DNA from: an uncultured Draconibacterium sp.
GTDB lineage: Bacteria; Bacteroidota; Bacteroidia; Bacteroidales; Prolixibacteraceae
Length of the DNA stretch: 64,000 nt
Assembly: GCF_963674925.1 (NCBI RefSeq)
Contig: NZ_OY771649.1
Location: 1-64,000 of the forward strand
Reading direction: 5' to 3'
Shown: positions 43,984 through 52,701 of the stretch, piece after piece
How the letters are laid out: every line of letters begins with the position of its first letter
Numbering within the stretch: the first letter of the stretch is position 1
Notes under the pieces: model-generated
What the model was told of the DNA's origin: nothing
The model's input: the letters and a program-made list of their open reading frames with translations, nothing else
Database searches by the model: none
Position numbers and translations under genes: made by a program

Positions 43984-44025
43984 AAAGGATGTCATCTTTT
44001 CTGAAAAGATGACATCCTTTTTTTT
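43984..44025 (+). terminator. intrinsic terminator after ridA-GNAT operon
   Basis: Perfect 17-bp stem AAAGGATGTCATCTTTT (43984-44000)/AAAAGATGACATCCTTT (44004-44020) with a T tract to 44025. The rest of the 353-bp gap to pfp (to 44300) holds no gene; CCGGAA...TTCCGG near 44261-44284 could form a hairpin in the pfp leader. Confidence 0.93.
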
Positions 44026-44300
44026 ATGAAACACTTGGCGTATGTTTTTAATATTGCGTTACCAACAACTTTTTATCGCTTCAAATCCAATTGTTGATGG
44101 TAAATGGTCGATTCCCTTTTAACTTTACTTTAAATCAGTTCATCCTGTTTTTTCAACAGAGGTTTTCACCACAAATTCCGTTATTTTTGATCTGCTTAAA
44201 AAATTAGAAATCAATAATTAATAATTACTGGAGCCGGTAAGCCGGTTAAAGTTTTGTTCCGGAAGGTTGTTTCCAATTTCCGGCTAAAAAATAAACAGAC

Positions 44301-45953
44301 ATGAGTATTAGCGCATTACAAAAAGAAAGGGCTAAATATCAGCCGAAACTTCCTAAATCGTTAAAAGGCGATGTAAAATTGGTTGAGGGTGCAAAAACCG
44401 AATCGGTTGCCAACCAGAAAGAAATTGCTGAATTATTTCCGAATACTTACGGAATGCCATTGGTTACTTTCGAAGCAGCCGATGCTGCAGCCGAAAGACA
44501 GCCGGTTAACGTTGGTGTAATCCTTTCAGGAGGTCAGGCTCCGGGCGGACACAACGTAATCTCAGGTATTTTCGATGGAATTAAGAATATCCATCCTGAT
44601 AGCAAATTGTATGGTTTCTTAGGTGGTCCTGGTGGATTGGTTGACCACAAATACATGGAACTTACTTCTGACATTATCGACGAGTACCGTAACACAGGTG
44701 GTTTCGATATTATCGGTTCGGGCCGTACTAAACTGGAAGAAGAAGCACAATTCGATAAAGGTCTTGAAATTGCAAAAGATCTTAGTTTGAATGCGCTTGT
44801 AATTATTGGTGGCGACGACTCAAACACAAACGCTTGTGTATTGGCCGAGTACTATGCTAAAATCGATTCTGGTGTTCAGGTAATCGGTTGCCCAAAAACA
44901 ATTGATGGTGACCTTAAAAACGAAATGATCGAAACTTCGTTTGGTTTCGACACTGCAACAAAAGTATATTCAGAACTGATTGGTAACATCCAGCGCGATG
45001 CCAACTCAGCAAAAAAATACTGGCACTTTATTAAATTGATGGGACGTTCAGCGTCGCACATCGGTTTAGAGTGTGCTTTGAAAACTCAACCAAACATTAC
45101 TTTAATCTCAGAAGAAGTTGCCAAGAAAAAACAAACTTTAGGCGAGGTTGTAGATTATATGGCCGGTATTGTAGCCAACCGCGCTGCCGACGGAAACAAC
45201 TTTGGTGTTGCTTTAATTCCTGAAGGTTTGATCGAATTCATTCCTGAAATGAAAGTTCTGATCTCGGAATTAAACGACCTTCTTGCTGAAGGAACTGAAA
45301 GCGAGAAAGAATTTAAAATGCTGAAGAAAAGTCACCGTAACGAGTGGGTGGCAGGTCATCTTTCAGAAACTTCTTCAAGTGTTTTCAGCTCATTACCATC
45401 AGGTATTGCAACTCAGTTAACTTTAGATCGCGATCCACACGGAAACGTTCAGGTATCGTTAATCGAAACTGAAAAGCTGTTGGGCGAAATGGTAAAAACA
45501 CGTTTGGATGAAATGAAAGAAGCTGGTGATTTTGTTGGAAAATTCGGTACTCAGTACCACTTCTTTGGTTACGAAGGACGTTGTGCAGCTCCATCAAACT
45601 TCGATGCTGACTACTGTTACTCATTGGGTTACACTGCTTCTGTTCTTATTTCAGAAGGGAAAACCGGTTACATGGCATCGGTACGTAACACAACGGCTGC
45701 TGCTGATGAGTGGATTGCAGGTGGTGTACCTGTAACTATGATGATGAACATGGAAAAACGTCACGGCCATATGAAACCGGTAATTCAAAAAGCACTGGTT
45801 GAACTGGAAGGTGCTCCATACAAGTACTTCGTTACAAAACGTGGTGAGTGGGCTACCGGAACTGAGTTCGTTTATCCTGGTCCTATCCAGTATTTCGGTC
45901 CAACTGAGGTTTGTGACCAAACTACAGAAACATTAAAATTAGAGCAAGCCTAA
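44301..45953 (+). CDS. pfp: diphosphate-fructose-6-phosphate 1-phosphotransferase
   Basis: 550 aa, the length of the long PPi-dependent phosphofructokinases. GVILSGGQAPGGHNVI (about 73-88) and GFLGGPGGLV bind phosphate. GGDDSNTNA (about 170) replaces the GGDGS of ATP enzymes, and PKTIDGDLKN (about 198-207) contains the catalytic Asp and the Lys associated with PPi use. It reversibly interconverts fructose 6-phosphate and fructose 1,6-bisphosphate, saving ATP in glycolysis. Codon use is strongly biased, suggesting high expression. Confidence 0.95.
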   Translation: MSISALQKERAKYQPKLPKSLKGDVKLVEGAKTESVANQKEIAELFPNTYGMPLVTFEAADAAAERQPVNVGVILSGGQAPGGHNVISGIFDGIKNIHPDSKLYGFLGGPGGLVDHKYMELTSDIIDEYRNTGGFDIIGSGRTKLEEEAQFDKGLEIAKDLSLNALVIIGGDDSNTNACVLAEYYAKIDSGVQVIGCPKTIDGDLKNEMIETSFGFDTATKVYSELIGNIQRDANSAKKYWHFIKLMGRSASHIGLECALKTQPNITLISEEVAKKKQTLGEVVDYMAGIVANRAADGNNFGVALIPEGLIEFIPEMKVLISELNDLLAEGTESEKEFKMLKKSHRNEWVAGHLSETSSSVFSSLPSGIATQLTLDRDPHGNVQVSLIETEKLLGEMVKTRLDEMKEAGDFVGKFGTQYHFFGYEGRCAAPSNFDADYCYSLGYTASVLISEGKTGYMASVRNTTAAADEWIAGGVPVTMMMNMEKRHGHMKPVIQKALVELEGAPYKYFVTKRGEWATGTEFVYPGPIQYFGPTEVCDQTTETLKLEQA

Positions 45954-45980
45954 TCAGCGGCTTTATCAATCGATATTTTA

Positions 45981-46013
45981 AAAGCCTCCCTGAGTTAATC
46001 AGGGAGGCTTTTT
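45981..46013 (+). terminator. intrinsic terminator after pfp
   Basis: AAAGCCTCCCTGA (45981-45993)/TCAGGGAGGCTTT (45999-46011), 5-base loop, then T residues, 27 bp after the stop. The remaining gap to 46281 is AT-rich non-coding sequence that must hold the next promoter; none is clear. Confidence 0.93.
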
Positions 46014-46281
46014 ATTTCCCCCCATTTGTCAACAAAAGGTTTGTAGAACGGTTCTTAATAAAAGTTAAAATATAGTACAATATTTAGCGATATTAAATTT
46101 TAGAATAGTGATCTTAATTACTTTCGTTAAGTATTTAAATATGTAAAATCGCCACGAAAACAATTATCTCAGATAAGTGAACATATTTATTTGGGAAAAG
46201 AAAACATAGTCAATTGATTCTCATTATATTAGTTGTTCGTTAGCATGAACGTATGATAAATGAGGCAATTGCTTATTTATT

Positions 46282-48738
46282 ATGGAAAACAAGATCAGAT
46301 TAACAATACTTTTTTTACTGTTCGTATTTGTTTCTCACGCCTCGGATGAAGCCACCGAAATATCGGGAAATGTATACGATAAGGCTACCAATGAGCCCAT
46401 TCCCTTTGTAAACGTTTGGGTGAAAGGAACTACACGTGGAACCATTACCGATTTGGACGGACATTTTCTTTTGTCGGCCACAACAGGCGACGACATCAGT
46501 TTTTCATCGGTAGGTTATCAAAAGCAGGAGCTAAAAGTAACGGCAAAACTGGAAATGCCGCTTAAGATTTATTTAGCACCGGATGTTCAGCAAATTAGCG
46601 AGATAAAAGTAAGGCCCGAGGAATCGCGTGCCAAAGTTCTGTATCGTAAAATTATGGAGCATAAAAAGGAGAACCGCGATAAAGTTGAAAACTATAACGA
46701 TTATAAGGCTTTTGAGCGAACTTCGGTTTATATGGCCATCGATAGTACATCGAAGGTGAACCGTATTATTCCGAACATGAACGAGGTGACGATGAAACTG
46801 GATGATCGGGATATTCGGTTTTCACCCATATACATGGCCGAGCTGGCAACTTTAACGAGCAACAGAAAAGACAGTGTTGTTTACGCTAAAAAGGATGGTA
46901 TTTTCCCAAAACTCAATCAAACCATTGAAAGTTTAATTCTGCTGAATGTGGTGATCGACCTTGATTTCTATAAAGATCAGATCAATATTCTGGGACGTGG
47001 TATTGTTTCACCGTTAAGTAACACGGCTCGTTTGCACTACGATCTATACTTAAATGACAGTACGCTTATTGATAGCGTTTGGCATTATAACTTCTCGTTT
47101 ACGCCAAAAAATAAGTACAATCCCTTATTTACCGGACGGTTTACTGTTGAGGGTAAAAACTTTGCACTTACCAGCATTTACGCTTATGTGCAGGAACAGG
47201 CCAATATTAACTTTGTAAACGGCTATCGGTCAAACGTACAATACCGAAAAGATGAAGACGGAACATGGTTTTACGATAACCAGCAGATTAGTTTGAATTT
47301 GTCGTTAATGCTGAATAAGGATACGGTGTCGAGGTATGGTTCGCAACGAATTGATCAAATTTCGAACGGAAACTGGATGGTGAATAAAATAACACAGTAT
47401 TCTACTTCGGAGCACCTGAATGCAATACGCGGGTACAACTGGCGTTCGCAGCCTGAGTTTGCAACCAGTTTGATGTCGGACGGAACATACGAGCGTGTTG
47501 ATAAACTCAAGGAAAACCAGGTGGTAAAAGGTATCGACGCCGTTGGAGGAATGGTGCTTACCAGCTATATCGACCTGGGGAAAATTGAGCTGGGGCCTGT
47601 ATTCGATATCTACAGTACCAACGCCATTGAGGGGCAGCGCTTTTCCTTACCTTTCCGCACCGGCGAAAAAATGTGGGAGCGCTTTACCGTTGGTGGCTTC
47701 CTGGGTTATGGTACCCGAAATAAGGAATTAAAATACGGAATGAACTTTGGCTGGCAATTAACGCAGGATGATAAGTTTATTTTGCGAGGTAACTATTCCG
47801 ACGACTATAACCTGGTTTCGCAGGATAAATACCTGAGGTTTATTAAGAAAAACCCGAATACCCGTGGTAACGGTAACTTTATTGCTGCCATTACTTCGCG
47901 CGAGGAGAATCCGTATTTACAACAGGAGAAGAAAACAAGTCTGAATTTAGAATATAATACCGATAATGTTATTCTTGAGGGAGGCGCTTATTTTTCTTCC
48001 AATCATAGTACTCCATCGATTCATTACGTGAATAACGGGGTAGACTACGCGCATTATTCGGCGTATGGAGCTCTGTTTAACGCGCGTTTGGCATTTGGCC
48101 AGTATTACGACCAGTATTACTTTATGCGTGTGTATTATATCGACCAAACACCGGTTATTAACTTAAGCTGGGACATTGGTCAGGCTTATGTGCCGGGCGA
48201 TAACACACCTGATTTTGGAATGTATTCGCATTTTCACGGCTCGGTAGTTGGAAAAGTAAACTGGGGACCTACATTTATGCGTTACATGGTTAACGGTGGT
48301 TATTTGTTTGGCGAAGCTCCTTACGATTTATTGGATATGCCAGTTGGATCGCAATCGCTTGGTTTTGCGAAATACCGTTTTAACCTGTTGTATCAGGCAT
48401 CGTTTGCACACAACGTATATACCAACGTTCATCTCGACTGGGTTGGCGGCGGAATAATCTTTAACAAATTGCCATTAATTAAGCGCTTGAAACTGCGCGA
48501 AATGGTATCGTTAAAAGCGCACTATGGCGACCGAACAAGTTCGTACAAACCTATATTCGATCTTCCTGAAGCATTCTCGCAGAATTTAACAGCTCCATAT
48601 GCTGAGATAGGATTGGGAATAACAAATATATTTAAAGTACTGCGTGTTGAGTATGTTCATCAGCTGGGTGGTACTTATATGGACAGAAGTTTTACCGATA
48701 ACAGCGGAATACGTTTCAGGGCAGAAATGAGTTTCTAA
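46282..48738 (+). CDS. DUF5686-type outer-membrane protein with carboxypeptidase-like regulatory domain
   Basis: 818 aa. Signal peptide (about 1-20), a CarboxypepD_reg-like beta-sandwich (about 25-105: EISGNVYDKATNEPIPFVNVWVKGT, quoted as NEPIPFVNVWVKGT and FSSVGYQKQELKV), then the DUF5686 region and a barrel-like C-terminus ending IRFRAEMSF with terminal Phe, as expected for an outer-membrane protein. Common in Bacteroidetes; exact role unknown. The neighbouring genes are not related. Single-gene unit, convergent with the CNNM gene. Confidence 0.8.
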   Translation: MENKIRLTILFLLFVFVSHASDEATEISGNVYDKATNEPIPFVNVWVKGTTRGTITDLDGHFLLSATTGDDISFSSVGYQKQELKVTAKLEMPLKIYLAPDVQQISEIKVRPEESRAKVLYRKIMEHKKENRDKVENYNDYKAFERTSVYMAIDSTSKVNRIIPNMNEVTMKLDDRDIRFSPIYMAELATLTSNRKDSVVYAKKDGIFPKLNQTIESLILLNVVIDLDFYKDQINILGRGIVSPLSNTARLHYDLYLNDSTLIDSVWHYNFSFTPKNKYNPLFTGRFTVEGKNFALTSIYAYVQEQANINFVNGYRSNVQYRKDEDGTWFYDNQQISLNLSLMLNKDTVSRYGSQRIDQISNGNWMVNKITQYSTSEHLNAIRGYNWRSQPEFATSLMSDGTYERVDKLKENQVVKGIDAVGGMVLTSYIDLGKIELGPVFDIYSTNAIEGQRFSLPFRTGEKMWERFTVGGFLGYGTRNKELKYGMNFGWQLTQDDKFILRGNYSDDYNLVSQDKYLRFIKKNPNTRGNGNFIAAITSREENPYLQQEKKTSLNLEYNTDNVILEGGAYFSSNHSTPSIHYVNNGVDYAHYSAYGALFNARLAFGQYYDQYYFMRVYYIDQTPVINLSWDIGQAYVPGDNTPDFGMYSHFHGSVVGKVNWGPTFMRYMVNGGYLFGEAPYDLLDMPVGSQSLGFAKYRFNLLYQASFAHNVYTNVHLDWVGGGIIFNKLPLIKRLKLREMVSLKAHYGDRTSSYKPIFDLPEAFSQNLTAPYAEIGLGITNIFKVLRVEYVHQLGGTYMDRSFTDNSGIRFRAEMSF

Positions 48739-48751
48739 GCAACTAAAATTA

Positions 48752-49813
48752 TTATTTCGGATCATTTGCCCTTTTCCAGCGCTCGCGGGCAAGTTTCTGG
48801 AGGTCGGCTACCTTATCTGATTCGTCAATGATTTCCATGCCAAAGAGTGTTTCAATAACATCTTCCATGGTTACCAGCCCAACTATAGTTCCAAACTCGT
48901 CGGCAACCATTGTCATGTGTTGTTTTTCCAGAATAAGTTTATCGAGCAAACCGGCAACCGAAAGGCTGTCTTCAACAAAAAATATCTTTCTGCGAATTTC
49001 TACAGCCTGCCTGCTGTGTTTGTCGGCTGCAATATTTTCCAGAATAGCATCTTTTAAAATAAACCCGCTTATTTGGTCGGTGTTTTCGCCGTAAACAGGT
49101 ATTCGCGAAAACTGGAAAGGGTTGTAAGCAGTAAAAATTTCTCCCAGCGTTTGATTTTCATTCAGGGTGAACACCACACTGCGGGGCGTCATAATATCTT
49201 TTACCTGCATGTTCTCTAAACGTAACAGGTTTTGGATAATCGATTTTTCCTCTTTGTCGATAGCGCCGCTTTTTAACCCGGCATCGGCCATTGCTGCAAC
49301 ATCGGCCCGGTTCAATACGCTTTTTTCACCTTCTCTTTTTATCAGATGTGTAACCCACTTACTTAACCAAACAAAAGGTGCCAGTACGATCATCAAACCT
49401 TTTAACGACCGCACAGTAAACGGCGTTAGATTTTTCCAATAGGTTGCTCCTATGGTTTTAGGTATGATTTCAGAAAGAATAAGTATGGCCAGTGTCATTA
49501 AACCTGCGATAAGCGATTCGTAAGTGGCCTCAAAAATATAAAGGTTGATTTTTGCGGTTCCGAAAAGTTTTCCGGCTTGTACACCCACTCCAATAGCACC
49601 AACAGTGTGTGCGATTGTATTTAGCGTTAAAATGGCCGATAACGGGCGGTCGATGTCGTCTTTTAAATAACTTAAACGTTTACCCAACCGTGGTTTTTCC
49701 ATTTGCATGCGGCTAACATACGATGGTGTTATACTTAGCAAAACGGCTTCCCAAACGGAACACAGAAACGAGAAAAATATTGAAACGATAAAGAAAAAGA
49801 GTAGTATCGCCAT
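48752..49813 (-). CDS. CNNM/CorC-family protein with DUF21 and CBS domains
   Basis: 353 aa. The N-terminal DUF21 membrane domain (about 1-175) has helices and the motif LTLNTIAHTVGAIGVG, followed by SEIIPKTIG. Two CBS domains follow (about 195-330): VKDIMTPRSVVFTL, FSRIPVYGENTDQISG and EFGTIVGLVTMEDVIE. Proteins of this type transport or sense Mg2+/Co2+ or are linked to Na+-dependent Mg2+ efflux. No C-terminal CorC_HlyC domain is present, so this is the shorter form. Ends 13 bp from the convergent DUF5686 gene. Confidence 0.88.
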   Translation of the reverse strand: MAILLFFFIVSIFFSFLCSVWEAVLLSITPSYVSRMQMEKPRLGKRLSYLKDDIDRPLSAILTLNTIAHTVGAIGVGVQAGKLFGTAKINLYIFEATYESLIAGLMTLAILILSEIIPKTIGATYWKNLTPFTVRSLKGLMIVLAPFVWLSKWVTHLIKREGEKSVLNRADVAAMADAGLKSGAIDKEEKSIIQNLLRLENMQVKDIMTPRSVVFTLNENQTLGEIFTAYNPFQFSRIPVYGENTDQISGFILKDAILENIAADKHSRQAVEIRRKIFFVEDSLSVAGLLDKLILEKQHMTMVADEFGTIVGLVTMEDVIETLFGMEIIDESDKVADLQKLARERWKRANDPK

Positions 49814-49984
49814 ATAAGGTATTACAATGTTTTATACGAAAATAAGTAAATAATTGTGAAAAATCTTGTTGCTAAGAAATCTCTTGTACAGGATAGTAAA
49901 AAATAGAAAGAGTGCAGCGGGAATAAAGGTGGGGAGTAAAGGTTGAAAAGTAGAACAGTAAGTAACTGGACAAAAAAGGGCAAA

Positions 49985-50012
49985 AAAAAAGTCCGGTGTT
50001 AACCGAACTTTT
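49985..50012 (-). terminator. intrinsic terminator after cold-shock gene
   Basis: AAAAGTCCGGT (49987-49997) and ACCGAACTTTT (50002-50012) pair with one mismatch; on the - strand the stem is followed by a run of T. It lies 20 bp after the cold-shock gene stop. Confidence 0.8.
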
Positions 50013-50031
50013 CATCAAAGCAATATAATAA

Positions 50032-50223
50032 CTATACTAGTTTTACATTTACTGCGTTCAGACCTTTTTTACCTTCTTCAAGGTCAAAAGTTACTTCGTC
50101 ATTTTCTTGAATTTCATCTTTACATCCACTTACATGAACGAAATACTCTTTTGTTGATTCTGCATCTTTAATAAAACCAAATCCTTTGGTATCGTTAAAG
50201 AATTTTACTGTTCCTTTATTCAT
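50032..50223 (-). CDS. cold-shock domain protein
   Basis: 63 aa started at ATG 50223 (MNKGTVKFFNDTKGFGFI); the longer open frame upstream to 50319 has no family counterpart. RNP1 KGFGFI and RNP2 YFVHVS mark the OB-fold nucleic-acid-binding surface; GLNAVNVKLV is the usual end. RNA chaperone. The ~165-nt gap upstream may be a 5' leader, as is usual for csp genes, but I see no defined thermosensor structure. Confidence 0.93.
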   Translation of the reverse strand: MNKGTVKFFNDTKGFGFIKDAESTKEYFVHVSGCKDEIQENDEVTFDLEEGKKGLNAVNVKLV

Positions 50224-50390
50224 TTTATTCTTAAAAAAATTATGGGCGCAAGCTACGATAATTTTTTGAAAATAAATAACATAAATCTCTGGTATTAACT
50301 TTTTAGTAGTATTCTGCACTAATTCTCCCCAAAATATACCAATAATCAGTCCTGTTGTACCCTAATTTTCTAAAACAGTAAGTTCAAAGA

Positions 50391-51155
50391 CTAAAAATGT
50401 TGTTCCAATGCTGATCTCCACCACGAGAAATAGGTGCTTTCAAGCTCTTGTTGAGCAGGAAAAGGATAATACTTGTAATTTTCTTTTTCGCCAATAAAAA
50501 ATCCATCTTCAATGGTTCGGTAGGGAAGTTCGCTTTGTCGTATCCGCAAAACTGTTTTGGTTAGCCTTTCGTCCGACTGATGAAGTTTAATCAAACATTC
50601 CCTCAGGTGTGCCGGATTTCGATAAGGCAAATTTTTTATGGGTAGCAGCGGGTCGTTAGCCAGATCGTTTAACTGAAGTTCAACGAAAAATAATTTTGGT
50701 ACAGAAACCGGTTTTGTGGTATCGGTTAAAAATTTGATGAACTCTGGCGGACTTAATTTGCTGGCCACCATGGTAGAAAATGGATTGTATTGCTGGTACA
50801 GGTGGATGTCCTTTTTCTCCGATGGTTGGTATTCAGTATCCGAAATTTCGAGCACTTTGCCATCATCGGTTACCAGGTAAAGCTTCAGAAGTGCTTCAAG
50901 CGGAACGGTTTCAAAAACGCGATAGATGGAAAGATATACCGAACGTTTTGGTTCGCCGTTTTCGTACGGAATGAGCTTTTTATTCACATAATCCTCCGGC
51001 AATTCGGTTTTGGTTGGATCGATTTCGAAGAATACCGATTGCGAGCGCAGGTTTTTCTTCGTGCCAACAGCCATATAATTTCCAAATTCATGAGGACGTA
51101 AATGTGAAACGATCAACGATTCGGGAGTGGCTACAAGGTAGTAATGTTTTTCCAT
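50391..51155 (-). CDS. hypothetical protein
   Basis: 254 aa, soluble, without a signal peptide. Distinctive segments: HYYLVATPESLIVSHLRPHE (start), LFFVELQLNDLAND, and TYFSWWRSALEQHF (end). Proteins starting YYLVATPESLI are known to me only as uncharacterised Bacteroidetes proteins; there is no enzymatic motif. Its own unit, with a 270-bp gap upstream. Confidence 0.7.
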   Translation of the reverse strand: MEKHYYLVATPESLIVSHLRPHEFGNYMAVGTKKNLRSQSVFFEIDPTKTELPEDYVNKKLIPYENGEPKRSVYLSIYRVFETVPLEALLKLYLVTDDGKVLEISDTEYQPSEKKDIHLYQQYNPFSTMVASKLSPPEFIKFLTDTTKPVSVPKLFFVELQLNDLANDPLLPIKNLPYRNPAHLRECLIKLHQSDERLTKTVLRIRQSELPYRTIEDGFFIGEKENYKYYPFPAQQELESTYFSWWRSALEQHF

Positions 51156-51425
51156 GACGATATTTTTTTAAATTTTAACGACAGGAAATCATGCAATAAA
51201 AGAACAATGGTTTTCTGAACGTATTTTTCGTTTTTATGTACGTATTTTAGGGGGTAGGGTTTTCCGATTTTAAAAAACTATAAATGCGAAATCAGTGCAG
51301 AATGGCGTTGGGAAAATATACACCAAACAACTATGTACAAAGATGTTTGATAATATTACCGCATTATGTTCTAATAAAGGAATGAAAGATTATCTTTAAT
51401 AACTATAAAACTTAAAATCGCCGTT

Positions 51426-52157
51426 ATGAAACTATGGATCCACTGTTTGTCAGCCGCACTCCTTTTTCTGCTTGCCTGTAATTCTGACCCAAAAAAGGAG
51501 GTGTCTGAAAATAAGGGTGAAGAGAGTACCGGGTTGGAAATTATTAAACGGCCTTATCGTAACTCCGATCAGATTGAGTACGAAATATCGGTTGTAAAAG
51601 GAACTGCGATAAAACACGGCATCCAGAAACGCTATTACCTGCATGGAAGCTTGTATTCTGCCATCCCGTACATTGCCGGTAAAAAACAAGGTGTGGCCTA
51701 CACTTATTACCAGGCAGCGTTAGACAGAGAACCGCAGGTTTGGAAAGAACAACCCTATGAAGAAGACGAGCTAAACGGCACTTGCAAGCGCTATCATCGC
51801 GATGGAACACTACAGGCCGAATACGAATATAAAAACGGATTACGCGCTGTGGGTTTAAAAGAATACACCGAATCGGGGAAAGAGATAGAGGAGCCAAAAT
51901 TATTGCTTACAAAACACCGCGTTGCCACCGGTTACTTAATTGAAGCCCGCTTAAGCGAAGACTATGATAATGTTGATTATTTTATCGGCGAACTGACAGA
52001 AGGAAAATATCTGCCCCAAAAGATGAAAGGCCTGCAGACCAGAAATGATGTTGGCGAAATTATTGTGTCGCAAACGAGCGGGTCTGTTACCATTACTGCT
52101 GAATATTCTACCCGCTACCAGAACAGGGGAGTGGTAAGTAATTCGATTAACTTGTAG
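51426..52157 (+). CDS. YwqK/MORN-variant lipoprotein
   Basis: 243 aa. The lipobox LLAC lies at residues about 15-18, so the protein is lipidated and anchored. Repeats of the MORN-variant type follow (KHGIQKRYYLHGSLYSAIPY, NGTCKRYHRDGTLQAEYEYKNG), as in proteins annotated YwqK-family. The C-terminal ~70 residues are of another, beta-rich nature. Function unknown. Confidence 0.75.
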   Translation: MKLWIHCLSAALLFLLACNSDPKKEVSENKGEESTGLEIIKRPYRNSDQIEYEISVVKGTAIKHGIQKRYYLHGSLYSAIPYIAGKKQGVAYTYYQAALDREPQVWKEQPYEEDELNGTCKRYHRDGTLQAEYEYKNGLRAVGLKEYTESGKEIEEPKLLLTKHRVATGYLIEARLSEDYDNVDYFIGELTEGKYLPQKMKGLQTRNDVGEIIVSQTSGSVTITAEYSTRYQNRGVVSNSINL

Positions 52158-52188
52158 AAAGATTTTCAAATTACGGCTTCTTCTCCTC

Positions 52189-52268
52189 AAACAATAACCA
52201 CTTCAATTCGGATGATACGTACTGCATTTAAAGAAATGACCGAACTATCCCTCGTTTGTAACGAGGGG
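52189..52268. repeat. leading unit of 21-bp repeats and first palindrome
   Basis: AAACAATAACCACTTCAATT begins the first 21-bp unit (52189-52209), and a diverged unit begins at 52231. They run into a palindrome, CCCTCGTTTGTAACGAGGGG (52249-52268). Together with the two entries below this occupies the 544-bp gap 52158-52701; no gene is evident there. Confidence 0.75.
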
Positions 52269-52280
52269 TAAACTGTTTTT

Positions 52281-52349
52281 GCATTTGTAATGCATAATCT
52301 GCTGTCGTTACAAACGACAAGTTGCTGGCCCCTCGTTGCAAACGAGGGG
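52281..52349. repeat. cluster of short palindromes, REP-like
   Basis: TGCATTTGTAATGCA (52280-52294), GTCGTTACAAACGAC (52304-52318) and CCCCTCGTTGCAAACGAGGGG (52329-52349; 21 bases, core CCTCGTTGCAAACGAGG) follow one another. All share a TTTGYAA or TTRCAAA centre. A further copy, CCCTCGTTTGCAACGAGGGG, lies at 52606-52625. Confidence 0.8.
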
Positions 52350-52366
52350 CAGGAGAGAAAGATTTT

Positions 52367-52597
52367 AAACAACAGCTGCTTACATTCAAACACTAAGCAC
52401 TTACAATGGAACAACCAGTGCTTCAACTTAAACAATATCCACTTCAACTCAAACAATGACCACTTGGATTAAAGCAATAACCACTTCGACTGAAACAATG
52501 GCAAATTAGGATAATGCAATAAGCACTTCGGGTGAAGCAACGACCGCTTTGAGCGAAGCAATGAGTGCTTCATGTTAAGCAATGACAAATTTAACTC
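52367..52597. repeat. eleven tandem 21-bp degenerate repeats
   Basis: Eleven units of exactly 21 bp with consensus near AARCAATRASCACTTSRACT plus one base. Unit starts: 52367, 52388, 52409, 52430, 52451, 52472, 52493, 52514, 52535, 52556, 52577. No unit has an insertion or deletion. Read on the - strand the unit encodes a seven-residue pattern (such as ELKWILF and KLKHWLF) in a nearly open frame with one stop. Confidence 0.85.
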
Positions 52598-52638
52598 CTA
52601 ACTGTCCCTCGTTTGCAACGAGGGGTAAAATAATAACA

Positions 52639-52669
52639 AAAGCCACTTCCCAAAAAGAGAAGTGGCTTT
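52639..52669 (-). terminator. terminator after nqrF
   Basis: AAAGCCACTTC (52639-52649) pairs with GAAGTGGCTTT (52659-52669); the - strand continues TTTTGTTATTATTTT. It lies 33 bp beyond the nqrF stop and closes the operon. Confidence 0.8.
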
Positions 52670-52701
52670 GAAATATCTACGTTTATAAACTTCGATGTTG
52701 A

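Noticed and set aside
50224..50319. N-terminal extension of the cold-shock protein
   Set aside because: The family is ~65 aa and starts at the MNKGTVKFF methionine; the extension is untranslated leader.
52189..52625. CRISPR array
   Set aside because: Units are contiguous 21-mers without unique spacers, strongly degenerate, and there are no cas genes.
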